From assembly GCF_902148855.1 (NCBI RefSeq), contig NC_043978.1, positions 1,441,152-1,505,151 on the forward strand: a DNA stretch of 64,000 bases. Reading direction: 5' to 3'. The translations under genes were made by a program, and so were the position numbers. The stretch comes from Sphaeramia orbicularis. Taxonomy: Eukaryota > Chordata > Actinopteri > Kurtiformes > Apogonidae. The notes under the pieces are model-generated. The model saw only the letters and a list, made by a program, of their open reading frames with translations, searched no databases and was not told the DNA's origin. This document shows positions 10,301 through 20,600 of this stretch, piece after piece; position 1 is the first letter of the stretch, and every line of letters starts with the position of its first letter.

Positions 10301-12274
10301 GCCAGAGCGGGAAAATGTGAAATCTGAAATTAAATGAAGGACAGTTGGACTGGACATGGATCTGTACGAGCTACCAAAGAACAAGTGGTCCATGAACACT
10401 GACATGTGGACACACATGGAGGATCCAGACCTGATCCAGGGGGGAGGGGATCAGCGCTATTTGGACCTGAAACTAATATACATGGTTTCATCAGGACTGA
10501 CAACCAGGGTCCAAAACTAGGGCCCAGAACCAGCTGATCCAAAGGGTCCAAAACTAGGGTCCAGAACCAGCTGATCCAAAGGGTCCAAAACTAGGGCCCA
10601 AAACCAACTGATCCAAAGGGTCCAAAACTAGGGCCCAGAACCAGCTGATCCAAAGGTCATTTCCAGTAGACCGTGGACTGACCCCAGTGAATCTATGCAT
10701 GATCTACTGGGACTGAGCAGATTTACTGAGTCTAGTTCAGATCCAGTCCTATATCCAACACAGATACTACTGCTGTGGACCAGCAGGGGACCACTGGATT
10801 CTGGGAAATTAGTAGATTTACACCACCTGTTTTTAAATTAACACATTATTCTTGTAATATTATGGCTTTATTGTCGGAATATGACGACTTTAATCTCATA
10901 AACAAATGACATTTTCGTTACATTATGATTTTATTTTATTTTTTTAAACTAGGACTTTATTCTCATAACATTGTGATTCTTTTTGTATTCAACTTTATTC
11001 TCATAAAATTGCAGGTTTTATATCAATATTTTATGACTTTATACTTGCAGTGACAGGTGTTTTTCTTTTCTTCTGTGGTCCTAATACTCCGTCGTAGCTT
11101 TATTCTCCAGTTCCCCCGTATTTGTAAAACTAGGTTGGCCTCAGTTTAATTTGGTTTACTAATCATGTAGGAGCACAAGGTTCACAATCACAAAATGAAG
11201 ACAAAAACCAGGAAAGATCTGATCATGAAACCAAGAGCTGCACTAAGAAGGAACGTTAGCCAAAACAATAGGTCATTTCAGGTCTGATTGGACCCAAAAA
11301 TACAGCAGAAATGAATGTTAGCTGACACCAAACAGGATCCACAGATCTAGGTTTGGTTTCCTGGATTTGTGGATCCATCTCCTTCTCTTTTCTTTGTCTT
11401 TTGGTGTCTGTAAAACGATAGCTCCCTCTGCTTTTCAAACAATCAACTGAACAACAGCTCTGCCCCATTTTTTATTAAATATTGTTCTTCAGTTTAGACA
11501 GTATTGAAGCCAACGCTGTCACTCATCTCCCTCTTTCTGCCACTCAGTGGGCGGAACCGCGGTGACTTCTGCTAGCGGTGACGTCACGTGTATACCCTCT
11601 ATTGTGACATTTGTCGCATTTCAATGACGTAAAGGTCGGATAATGCGACCTGGCCATTCAGACTGAAGTTACATTGCAAAATATCAGATACTTATTAGAT
11701 TTAGGACCACATATGAAAGTGGTCCAGGTCAGATTAGTGCTGTTCAAACTGTCTTTAACAGACCGGATACAGGTCCCATATGGGTTAAAAAAAATTGGAT
11801 TTGGGCCATGTTTCCTGCAGTCTGAACGTAGCCTCAGACACTGAACTGCTAGTGCTTCTACAGACCAAACTCCAGATCCAGTCACATTTCTGCAGGTTAA
11901 TCTAAATCCTCTGTCCCCTGTCCAGCTACATGCTTCCTAATCTGCTGGGCTGCCAGGTTCCAAACAAACCGTCCAGTGCCAGCTACAGCTTCTTGGGTCG
12001 AAGGAATGTGGGCGCTCCCTCTGAGGACCTGTCCAAGAGCCCTGGACCAGGAAAATACAACAGCACCCCCGCAGACATTTACCGCACCCGCCAGCCCTCC
12101 TTCTCCATGCAGAGCCGGACTAAGAGGCCCAGCTACTCCTCCAGTATTCCTGGACCTGGAACATACAGTCCAGAGAAGTTCTACATGCACCTCCCCAAAC
12201 CGCCGTCCTTCACCTTAGGAATCAGACACTCAGAGTTCGTCACCCCACTGGTAGTGGACGTTGTTGACAGCTGA
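5050..12274 (+). CDS. odf3: Outer dense fiber protein 3 / CIMAP1 (SHIPPO-repeat sperm-tail protein), five exons
   Basis: Coding exons are 5050-5101, 6558-6668, 6765-6878, 9179-9320 and 11926-12274. All introns are GT-AG and the phases (1,1,1,2) agree, giving 255 aa; human ODF3 is about 254 aa. The product carries the PGP repeats that define the family: [31 protein letters not shown] and [10 protein letters not shown]. It ends [12 protein letters not shown], close to the human C-terminus. Known role of the family: ciliary microtubule-associated proteins of sperm flagella. The start was chosen because ATG at 5050 is followed by a short exon whose donor restores the frame into exon 2. Introns 3 and 4 are filled by transposons, and a hAT MITE within a TG microsatellite fills intron 1. 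The gene converges on ebi3. A CIMAP1 paralogue (odf3b) is the main alternative name. Confidence 0.93.
5145..5765 (+). mobile_element. hAT-type MITE, family B (GGTTATTATCGTT end), inside a TG microsatellite
   Basis: It begins AAGGTTATTATCGTTAAC and ends with CTATTATAACAGTG, an imperfect inverted pair. TG repeats flank it on both sides (5119-5144 and from 5766), so it inserted into the microsatellite in odf3 intron 1. A short tandem (ACTGAACTACA, about six copies) lies at 5555-5620. Sister copies: 22793-23373 (8-bp duplication CTGTAAAC), 28343-28435, 29768-29965 and 30220-30739. Confidence 0.75.
5766..6279. repeat. Long (TG)n compound microsatellite
   Basis: About 510 bases of TG/TGTTTG/TGTCTG/TGCG repeats in odf3 intron 1. 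It keeps several frames open on both strands (VCVCVC / THTHTH), which are not genes. Confidence 0.97.
6558..6668 (+). CDS. odf3: odf3 coding exon 2
   Basis: Acceptor TTTTCAG, donor GTGAGT. Encodes the first PGP repeat ([15 protein letters not shown]) and [11 protein letters not shown], aligning with human PGPKYLIPPTTGF and APAYSFRG. Confidence 0.93.
6765..6878 (+). CDS. odf3: odf3 coding exon 3
   Basis: Encodes [19 protein letters not shown] and [10 protein letters not shown], matching human CSPGPRYNV and PAYSILGRY. Donor GTGAGA. Confidence 0.93.
   Translation, partial: WFLWTPVQDPGTTSMPRSPGLDAWTPHPTPCWAEGGV
7316..7387. repeat. (GATA)n microsatellite
   Basis: About 17 perfect GATA units in odf3 intron 3. 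Confidence 0.97.
7398..8359. mobile_element. 962-bp hAT-type element (CAGTGGTTCTTAACC ends)
   Basis: The left end CAGTGGTTCTTAACCTTG and the right end GGTTAAGAAGCACTG are inverted partners typical of fish hAT derivatives. Flanks TACTAAAC and CTCTAAAT are a weak 8-bp duplication. The region around 7920-8330 has no intact transposase. It lies in odf3 intron 3. Confidence 0.7.
8816..9095. mobile_element. 280-bp foldback MITE with TTAA duplication
   Basis: The ends AGGTGCGGGAG and CTCCCGCACCT open long inverted arms (about 90 bases each). The element is flanked by TTAA at 8812-8815 and 9096-9099. TTAA targets point to piggyBac or Kolobok. It sits just upstream of odf3 exon 4, 83 bases before the acceptor. 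Confidence 0.75.
9179..9320 (+). CDS. odf3: odf3 coding exon 4
   Basis: Encodes [15 protein letters not shown] and [16 protein letters not shown], ending in phase 2 at donor GTACAT. Confidence 0.93.
10020..10110. repeat. 30-bp tandem, three units
   Basis: Three units of about 30 bp carrying CATGCACTAAAGAGGTCCTG. The sister element at 23408-23470 has two units, so copy number differs between family members. Confidence 0.85.
10506..10653. repeat. 37-bp tandem, four units
   Basis: Four near-identical 37-bp units built on GGTCCAAAACTAGGG and CCAGCTGATCCAAA. Confidence 0.9.
11926..12274 (+). CDS. odf3: odf3 terminal exon with stop
   Basis: Encodes [24 protein letters not shown], two PGP repeats ([17 protein letters not shown]), [10 protein letters not shown] and the C-terminus [10 protein letters not shown], with stop TGA at 12272-12274. 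Confidence 0.95.
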
Positions 12275-12338
12275 CAACAGATGCCTCCATTTTTATTTTT
12301 TTCATTTTTCACACAGTTGTGGAGCTGCCACTTAATGT

Positions 12339-12362
12339 AATAAATATATCAAATAGAATAAA
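12339..12362 (+). terminator. odf3: odf3 polyadenylation signals
   Basis: Two AATAAA hexamers, at 12339 and 12357, lie 65-83 bases past the odf3 stop, the usual place for the 3' end of a compact gene. Confidence 0.7.
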
Positions 12363-12520
12363 ATATGTTTCCTAATGGTCACCAATGGAGTGTGTTCAAA
12401 TTAGTCAGTAGTGCAGTGAGGCCATGGCATTTTAATAAAGATACAGAGTGGTTCAGGAGCGACTTTACAGATAGAGCCCAGTGTCAGATTCCATGCAGAT
12501 TTCTGAGATAGTGCCTAAAG

Positions 12521-13134
12521 CAGCGGTTCCAAACCTTTTTTGGCTTGTGACCCCATTTTAACATCACAAATTTCTGGTGACACCAGACATTCAAAACAGA
12601 GATTTTTTTTTTTTTTTGCTAAAATTAATTTGTTTTTGATCATGTAATGGTTTGCTATACTATGTTGAAAATAGATGTTGAACGTTAACATTAATACACG
12701 TTCATTTCAGAGGACATTTAGTCTATATAATGTATATTATTGTGGATGGAGGCAGTAAAGCCAGGTGTAGATTACTGCACAAAGGCAGAATTGGATTTTC
12801 CTTGGTCAGGATATGTACAGTCAGTCGAGCTGTGATTTACAAGGCTGACAATTAATACTGAACAAACAAGAACTGAAACTATGAATTATGAAAGAGCTGC
12901 AGCATCTGAAACTGACCACAATGAACATTTGACAGATAAACAGTAACACAGTGCTGAAGTTTCACACTCAGAGTTTGTCATGTCTTTTATGGCTTGGGAT
13001 CGTCTCTGTCAACTCACCATATTTTTTTATTAGTAATTTTTGATTGATTGATTGAGTAATTTTTTTTTTTATCAATTACTAGAAATTTCAGGTGACCCCA
13101 TGTGGGTTCCTGACCCCAAGGTTGAAAAACACTG
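12521..13134. mobile_element. hAT-type MITE with 8-bp duplication
   Basis: It starts CAGCGGTTCCAAACC and ends GGTTGAAAAACACTG. Flanks are GCCTAAAG (12513-12520) and ACCTAAAG (13135-13142), 7 of 8 identical. Confidence 0.75.
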
Positions 13135-13456
13135 ACCTAAAGGTTTGATTTTTGCAGAGCCCCTTTGGTGACGTGAGGCAAAAAAATATTAATGCATGGC
13201 CACGAGATAAATGCTAAATGCTAAATATGCACAAATCTCTGAAATCTTGAAGTTTGCTAATCCTAACACTGTCTCTTTTACGTTGCTGTTACTTCCACAA
13301 ATTTCATGGTCACGTAACAACCAGGTTACACACAGCAGACGGCACAGTATCTGATTGGTCCATGTGATGCACTTTTCCACCAATAGAAATGCAGTGACAT
13401 GTTTTCTTGCACGCAAGTACTTCCTGCTTGCAAGAAATTCCCTTAAAACATTAGGT

Positions 13457-16400
13457 TAAGAAATTAACCCCGGTTCTCTGAAACATGAGTGTGGCATCTC
13501 AATATGGGACACGCTCCCCAGAAGCCCTATAACATCATGCTAGTCACCTGACTGACAGATGTGACACCTGCTCCCCAGAGGAGGAGGGGCTATAAGAGCG
13601 TAGTGGCACATCATCACATCAGTCTATAAGTAAACACACCTCTTCTCATTCCAGGCAAGAAGGGTGGTCTGGTGAGATACCTCACTCATGTTTCAGAGAA
13701 CTGGGGTTCATTTCTTAACCTAATGTTCTCTTTCAACATTTGTTTCGGTGTCTTGCTATGGGATGTCAAGACTTCCGCATTGCCAGACAAGCTTACTTGA
13801 AGACCACCATAACTACATAGGCACCTGAGGTAACGCCCCCACGCTCAGAACACTCTGATAGGGAGGGCACAGTACCATCCAGTCTATAGTACCTGGCAAA
13901 TGTGTGTGGTGTAGCCCAACTGGCTGCTGCACAAATCTCCTCCACCGAGGTGCCCTGGAACAGTCCCCATGAAGTAGCCATGCCACGAGTGGAATGAGCG
14001 CATAGATCTGCAGGAGGCTGGAGCCCACTGCTGATAGAAGCCACAGCTTCCACTGTCCAGTGAGTCAGATGCTGCTCAGAGAGAGGCGTGCCCTGGTGGA
14101 ATGCAGCCCATAACACAAACAGCTGATCGGTTTTTCTGAACACAGCCGTCCTGTCCACATATACACCTAACACACAAACTGGACAGAGTGTGTGAGCTGC
14201 TGCTGCTCCTCTGAGGGAAAAGGAGAAGGATAAAATACAGACAACTCAATGGGAAGACATGACAAGGTCAGGTGAAAGACCTTTGGCATAAAAGCAGGAT
14301 TAGATAATGCATGTATGTTACTCACATAGTCACATTGGCTGAGGCCAACGCCAGTAGCAGAGCAGTCTTAAAACAGAGTATTTTATACTCTATCTGACTA
14401 AGAGGCTCAAACAATGCTGGCCAAAGCGGCGCTACCAAAATGAGCAAGTGTCTCCTCTCTCTGACTCTGCAAAAAGTCGGAGTGATCAGCTCTAATGGAG
14501 AAAAACACATATAGGAGGACATGTGGCCACTTGTGCACCAAAGCTCTAGACCCAAAGGTGTGCTCTGATCCGTCAGAGTAAAACAGGTGACACTGTGTGT
14601 CCTCTCATGACACAAACAGGTCCATGTCAACCTGTCCATACTTACTTACTTGTCCATACTTCTCCCATATCTGACTCAAAACCCCACCATAGAGTTTCCA
14701 ATACTTGTAGCGAGGGTTGCCCCTGGAGAGGAGGTCCACCCCCTGCTTCATTAGACCTGGGACATGCATAACTCAGTAATGACAGGTGAGAGCTGGTCCA
14801 TGTGCAGCAGATGTGAGCAGGACCTTCCTTGTTTGTTGACATGTGCCACAGCTGTGGTATTGTCTGTCCTGACCAGGACATGCTGCCCTTTGATGAGAGG
14901 CAGGAAATGTCACAATGCCAGTAGTCTAGCCCAGAGGTCCAGGTAGTTTATGTGACATACCTGCGTATGTGAACTCCAAATGCCACTCACTGTTCTGCCC
15001 TCATGCGTGACCCCCCAGCCGTGCAAAAAGGCATCTATTGTAAAAACTTTCCAAACTAAGACCACCCCTATGGGTGTGCCCATAGTCAGAAAAGCCTTGT
15101 GTCCCCAAGGATGCAGAGCACGCATGCACTGTGCATTACCCAGATGGAACGGCTGCCATGGCACGATGGGTTGAGACCCACCGCTGCAACCCACCGTTGG
15201 AACGGAGGTATGTGCTGACCGCCCGGTGGAACGACCACCAGGGCTGATGCCATAAGGCCTAACAGTCAGAGGAAAGCCCTGGAGTGCAGCAGTGTGCCCC
15301 GGTGGAAGGTGGTCAGACAAGCCGTTAAAGCTTTTATCCTGTCCGCCGACAGATGTGCTCTGCAGGAAACTGAGTTTAGGCTCAGGCCTTTGAAGTCGAT
15401 GTTTTGAGACGGGGCCAGAACACTCTAGTCCCAGTTTCCTGTAAAGCTCAGAGACGCCAGGTGCGATGTGAGCAGCCTGGGCTGAGAGAGAGCCTGAACA
15501 GGAGCACTGTGTATTGTAATGGAATTTTCTGATTCCCTTCTTTGTTTCCGTATCCATTCCTGACTACCCTTCCCCACTACATGCTACCTTTCCCGAATAT
15601 CCCCCACTGCATGCTAATTTTCCCATATTCTTACCCAAATGCCCCTACTGTATGTGTAAATTTTCTTGCAAGGTAACAAAAGGTGACTGATTGTTAAAGC
15701 CATGAGTTCATCATTCAATCAAAAGGCCCTTTGAGGAGACTGGAGGTGTCACTTGCAAATGTGATTCACCCTATAAAAGGTGGACCTTGTGAGAAGCTCT
15801 TTGTCTTTTCTTCACAATCGCCGCTCGTGTGCAGAACTGACCTTTCTTGACAAAGAAATAAAATATTGTCGGCCAGCAGATGTCTCTATTTCATTATTCA
15901 CCAGCAGCAGAAAAAAACTTCCATAACAGTATTCTTAAACCCTCCCTGGAAAACAAATCTGAGATACTTTCTGTGGGGAGGATAAACAGGGATGTGAAAG
16001 TATGTGTCTTTCAGATCTATGGACACAAACAAACCACCTTGACATACAAATCAGTGTTGTGTGTATGTCAGCATCCTTAACATGTATGTTCTCATATACT
16101 TGTTCAGAGCACACAGATCCAGGATTGGACACAACCCCCGTCCTTTCTTGGGGACAAGGAAATACCTTGAATAGAAACCACTTTGGCACTGCCCCGACAG
16201 CAAATTCAAATTGCACCCTTGTTTTTGAGAACTTTTATTTCCTCCTGTAGGATAAAAGCTTCTTCCCCTTGCATCTGTGAATGCATCATGCTATTGAAAC
16301 TGGGAGGTATGGACGCAAACTGGAGCCTCTTGTTCTGGTCTTCAGAATCCAGTCTGATGCCCCACACATGCACCACACCAGACCGAGGTCACCCACAGTA

Positions 16401-16860
16401 TCTGTGCACATATCCTCTACATCTGCTCTCTGTTGTGTGAGGGGAACGCTGCTTCTTCATTAGTGGTCCAATGCTGCCATCTAGTGGGAGCAGCTGGTAC
16501 TGCGGTGCATTGGCCTGTCCTGTGTTTATGTCCAACATCTTTATGTTCATGTTTTTTTTTTTTTTTTTATGTTTTGCAACATTTGAATATGTCCTTAGCC
16601 TGGGGCCTGGATACACATGTGAACAAACTTTTATTGAACACACATGTGGCAGACAGGACACTGGGATGGAACACTGTTGAGCTCTCTGCAGGTAATGTCC
16701 TCCGTCTTTGTGGGTCATGAATGTCGAGCGCTGTCACAGCCTCTGCACTGCACACCTCTACATGGGTACACGCCCCTTGAATAATGAACATGAACCGGAC
16801 ATCTGGTAGGGGGGGCAGGTGCCAGGCCCGACCTGCTCCCCCTCTGAGGTGGACACTCAT
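13457..16860 (-). mobile_element. DIRS-type (tyrosine recombinase) retroelement fossil
   Basis: On the minus strand, in order: reverse-transcriptase-like text (about 16240-15940), an RNase-H-like stretch near 15080-14910 (TIDAFLHGWGVTHEGRTVSG), and a tyrosine recombinase C-terminus at about 14170-13800. The recombinase part shows the HSTRG and HTFARYY blocks typical of the DIRS group. The 13457-13790 segment looks like its terminal repeat and contains an inverted pair around CTCTGAAACATGAGTG. The element is broken, with many breaks, and holds a solo LTR at 15515-15928. The outer edge near 16860 is approximate. Confidence 0.7.
15515..15928 (+). mobile_element. Solo LTR of an endogenous retrovirus or LTR element (fossil)
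   Basis: Begins TGTAATGG and ends CCATAACA (TG..CA), flanked by GTAT on both sides (15511-15514 and 15929-15932), a 4-bp duplication. It has a TATAAAA box near 15773 and AATAAA near 15857 in the right order for an LTR on the plus strand. It is inserted in the older DIRS remnant. No internal genes remain. Confidence 0.72.
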
Positions 16861-16864
16861 CATG

Positions 16865-17238
16865 TTCATATTTATTCAGGTTATTCACATTTTATTGTTC
16901 CAGGATAGTTTGTAAATGTAAGTATTTTCATAATTTAATGTTATTTTTTGCACTAAAAGAAAGACAAAAGTTTGCAGTTTTCATTATTTATAGGCATAAT
17001 GTAATATTTTTTTCACATCAAACAGAGAAGAAAATCTGCAGTCATTCTTTTTTGTCGGTTCTTCTGCTGTTATTATTTGACTGTAGATCATATTGGTCTG
17101 AATGTGGAACCGCAACTAAAATGAGTTCCACAGCCTTGACTGTGGAATTTATACACTTTGTAAATTCATCCCAGGGGCCGAATTGGAACCTTTGGTGGGG
17201 CTGCATTTGGCCCCCAGGCCACAGGTTTGGCACCCCTG
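16865..17238. mobile_element. hAT MITE family A, truncated copy
   Basis: Shares the inner TTCATAATTTAATG-type text and the right end GTTTGGCACCCCTG with the other family A copies. The left part is missing. Confidence 0.65.
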
Positions 17239-17497
17239 CTAAAATACAGAAATCCCTTTGAAGCTGAAAAGGACCAGGTTGTTCCAGTGACTGGGTGGAA
17301 CTACACTAAAACTAACAGCATAAACACACACATTCTGGGTCAAATACAGATAAACTTTATTCATCCCCATTGGGAAATAATATACCTTTTATTACCTTCT
17401 GTTACAAAGATTTAAAATACTTAACATGAACTTTTACTCTTAAAAATATGACAAATAAATACTTGAATAAATTACTAAATGTGTTTGATGGAGTCTT

Positions 17498-17641
17498 TCA
17501 TCGTATGGTGACGTTTACTGGTGCACTCCAGTCGCTGCACTGGCCCAGTCCCAGTAAGTCCTTGGCACACACCTGGAACCGGTACATCCTCCCAGATGTC
17601 AGCCCCTTCAGGTCGATCCTGGTGCCTTCAAATGGACCCAG
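17498..17641 (-). CDS. ebi3: ebi3 terminal exon with stop
   Basis: Acceptor CTGCAG, then [47 protein letters not shown] and TGA at 17500-17498. Candidate AATAAA signals on this strand lie at 17393-17388 and 17361-17356. Confidence 0.95.
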   Translation of the reverse strand: MGPFEGTRIDLKGLTSGRMYRFQVCAKDLLGLGQCSDWSAPVNVTIR

Positions 17642-20600
17642 CTGCAGGACAGGACACAGGACAGCTTAGAAACCAGTACGCTTATTCCACATTCAAACAG
17701 GCATGTTCACATGTCAGTGGACCAGTTACATTACAAAACTACTCTGTGAGCCTGGACTTTGTATTTACTAAAATGTTTTAATTCCAATGTACTTAAATGA
17801 TTTCAGTTTTATTCCATTACTATAAAATGTTCAGTATATTCTACTAATTTGGCGACAGAGTCAAAAGTATGAAACAGTTTCAGTTGAATGGATTTAAATC
17901 ACTCAGTTTTAGTCCTCTCCCCCTTGAACTGCCACCTAATCGTGGTGGGGGAGTTTGAGTGCCCAAATGATCCTAAGAGCTATGTTGTCGGGGGCTTTAT
18001 GCTCCTGGTAGGGTCTCCCAAGGCAAACAGGTCCTGGGTGACGGGCCAGACTAAGAGCAGTTCAGAAGCCACTATGGAAAGAATTACAGCAAGGACCGTG
18101 ACATCGCCCGGTACGGCGCAGCCGGGGCCCCACCCTGGAGCCAGACCCGGGGTTGGGGCTCGAAAGCGAGCGCCTGGTGGCCGGGCCTTTGCCCATGGGG
18201 CCCGGCCGGGCACAGCCCAAAAGAGTGACGTGGGCCCGCCTTCGGTGGACCCACCACCCGCTGAGGGAACCGTAGGGGCCGGGTGCATTGTGGATTGGGT
18301 GGCAGTCGATGGCAGGGGGCTCGACGACCCGATCCCCAGATAGAGTCTGGCTCTTGGGACATGGAATGTCACTTCGCTGGGGGGGAAGGAGCCGGAGCTT
18401 GTGAGGGAGGTTCAGAGATACTGTCTAGATATAGTCGGGCTCACCTCCACACACAGCTCGGGCTCTGGAACCCAACCCCTCGAGAAGGGCTGGACTCTCC
18501 ACTTCTCTGGCGTTGCCCACGGTGAGAGGCGGCGGACTGGTGTGGGCTTGCTCATCGCCCCTCAGCTCAGCTGTAATGTGTTGGAGTTCATCCTGGTGAA
18601 CGAGAGGGTTGCGTCCCTGCGCCTTCGGGTCAGGGACAGGTGCCTCACTGTTGTCTCGGCCTACGGGCCGAACAGCAGTGCAGAGTACCCAGCCTTCTTG
18701 GAGTCCCTGGGAGGGGTGCTGAATGGTGCTCCGACTGGGGACTCCATTGTTCTACTGGGTGACTTCAATGCCCACGTGGGCAATGACAGTGAGACCTGGA
18801 GGGGGGTGATGGGGAAGAACGGCTTCCCTGATCTGAACCCGACTGGTGTTCTGTTATTGGACTTCTGTGCGAGTCACAGTTTATCCATAACAAACACCAT
18901 GTTCGAACACAAGGATGTCCATAAGTGCACTTGGCACCAGGACACCCTAGGCTGGAGGTCGATGATCAACTTCGTTGTCGTGTCATCAGACCTCCGGCCA
19001 CGTGTCTTGGACACTCGGGTGAAGAGAGGGGCGGAGCTGTCAACCGATCACCACCTGGTGGTGAGTTGGATCTGCTGGCAAAGGAGGAAGCCGGACAGAC
19101 TCGGCAGGCCCAAACATGTTGTGAGGGTCTGTTGGGAACGTCTGGCAGAGCCCGATGTCAGCGCGGTCTTCAACTCTCACCTCCAGGAGAGCTTCTCCCA
19201 GATCCCAGGGGAGGCTGGGGACATTGAGTCCGAGTGGACCATGTTCTCCACCTGCATTGTCAAAGCGACTGCTCGGAGCTGTGGCCGCAGGGTCTCCGGT
19301 GCCTGTCATGGCGGCAATTCCCGAAACCGGTGGTGGACCCCTGAAGTAAGGGATGCCGTCAAAAGCTGAAGAAGAAGTCTTATCGGGCCTTGTTGGCTCA
19401 TGGGACTCTGGAGGCAGTTGATGGGTACCGGAAGGCCAAGTGTGCTGCAGCCCGAGCGGTTGTGGAGGCAAAAACTCGGGTCTGGGAGGAGTTTGGGGAG
19501 ACCATGGAGGAGGACTATTGGTCGGCCTCGAGGAAATTATAGCAAACCGTCCGGCACCTCAGGAGGGGAAAGCAGTGCACCACCAACACTGTTTACAGTG
19601 GAAGTGGGGTGCTGCTGACCTCGACTGGGGATGTTGTCGGATGGTGGAAGGAATACTTTGAGGATCTCCTCAAGCCCACTGCCACGTCTCCCATGGAGGA
19701 AGCAGAGGCTGAGGTCTCAGAAGTGGACTCGTCCATCACCCAAGCTGAAGTCACCGAGGTGGTTGGCAAGCTGCTCGGTGGCAGGGCTCCGGGGGTGGAT
19801 GAGATTCGCCCTGAGTACCTTAAGTCTCTGGATGTGCAGGGACTGTCTTGGTTGACATGTCTCTGTAACATCGCGTGGCAGTCGGGGACAGTACCTCTGG
19901 ATTGGCAGACCAGGGTGGTGGTCCGCCTTTTTAAGAAGGGGGACTGGAGGATGTGCTCCAACTACAGGGGTATCACACTCCTCAGCCTCCCGGGGAAAGT
20001 CTATTCCAGGTACTGGAGAGGAGGATCCGACCGATAGTTGAACCTTGGATCCAGGAGGAACAATGCGGTTTTTGTCCTGGTTGCGGAACACTGGACCAGC
20101 TCTATACTCTCCATCGGGCGCTCGAGGGTTCATGGGAGTTCGCCCAACCAGTCCACATGTATTTTGTGGATTTGGAGAAGGCGTTCGACCGTGTCCCTCG
20201 TGATCTCCTGTGGGGGGTGCTTCGGGTGAGTGGGGTCCGGGGCCCTTTGTTAAGGGCAGTCCAGTCCCTGTATGACTGAAGCAGGAGTCTGGTTCGCATT
20301 GCCGGCAGTAAGTCAGACCTGTTCCAGGTGCATGTTGGACTCCGGCAGGGCTGCCCTTTGTTACCAGTTCTGTTCATTATTTTTATGGACAGAATTTCTA
20401 GGCGCAGCCAGGGGCCGGAGGGGGTCCGGTTTGGGGACCACAGGATTTCATCTCTGCTTTTTGCAGATGCTGTTGTCCTGTTGGCCTCATCGAACCTGGA
20501 CCTTCAGCATGCCTTGGGGCGGTTTGCAGCCGAGTGTGAAGCGAGCAGGATGAGGATCAGCACCTCCAAATCCGAGGCCATGGTTCTCAACTGGAAAAAG

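Larger units (their letters stand above)
9886..11833. mobile_element. DNA element with GGCTACGTTCAGA ends, copy 1
   Basis: Left end GGCTACGTTCAGATGG, right end CTGAACGTAGCC. It fills most of odf3 intron 4. A sister copy in opposite orientation is at 22578-23608. Inside are a 30-bp triplication at about 10020-10110 and a 37-bp tandem at 10506-10653. The superfamily is not determined because the target duplication is unclear. Confidence 0.6.
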
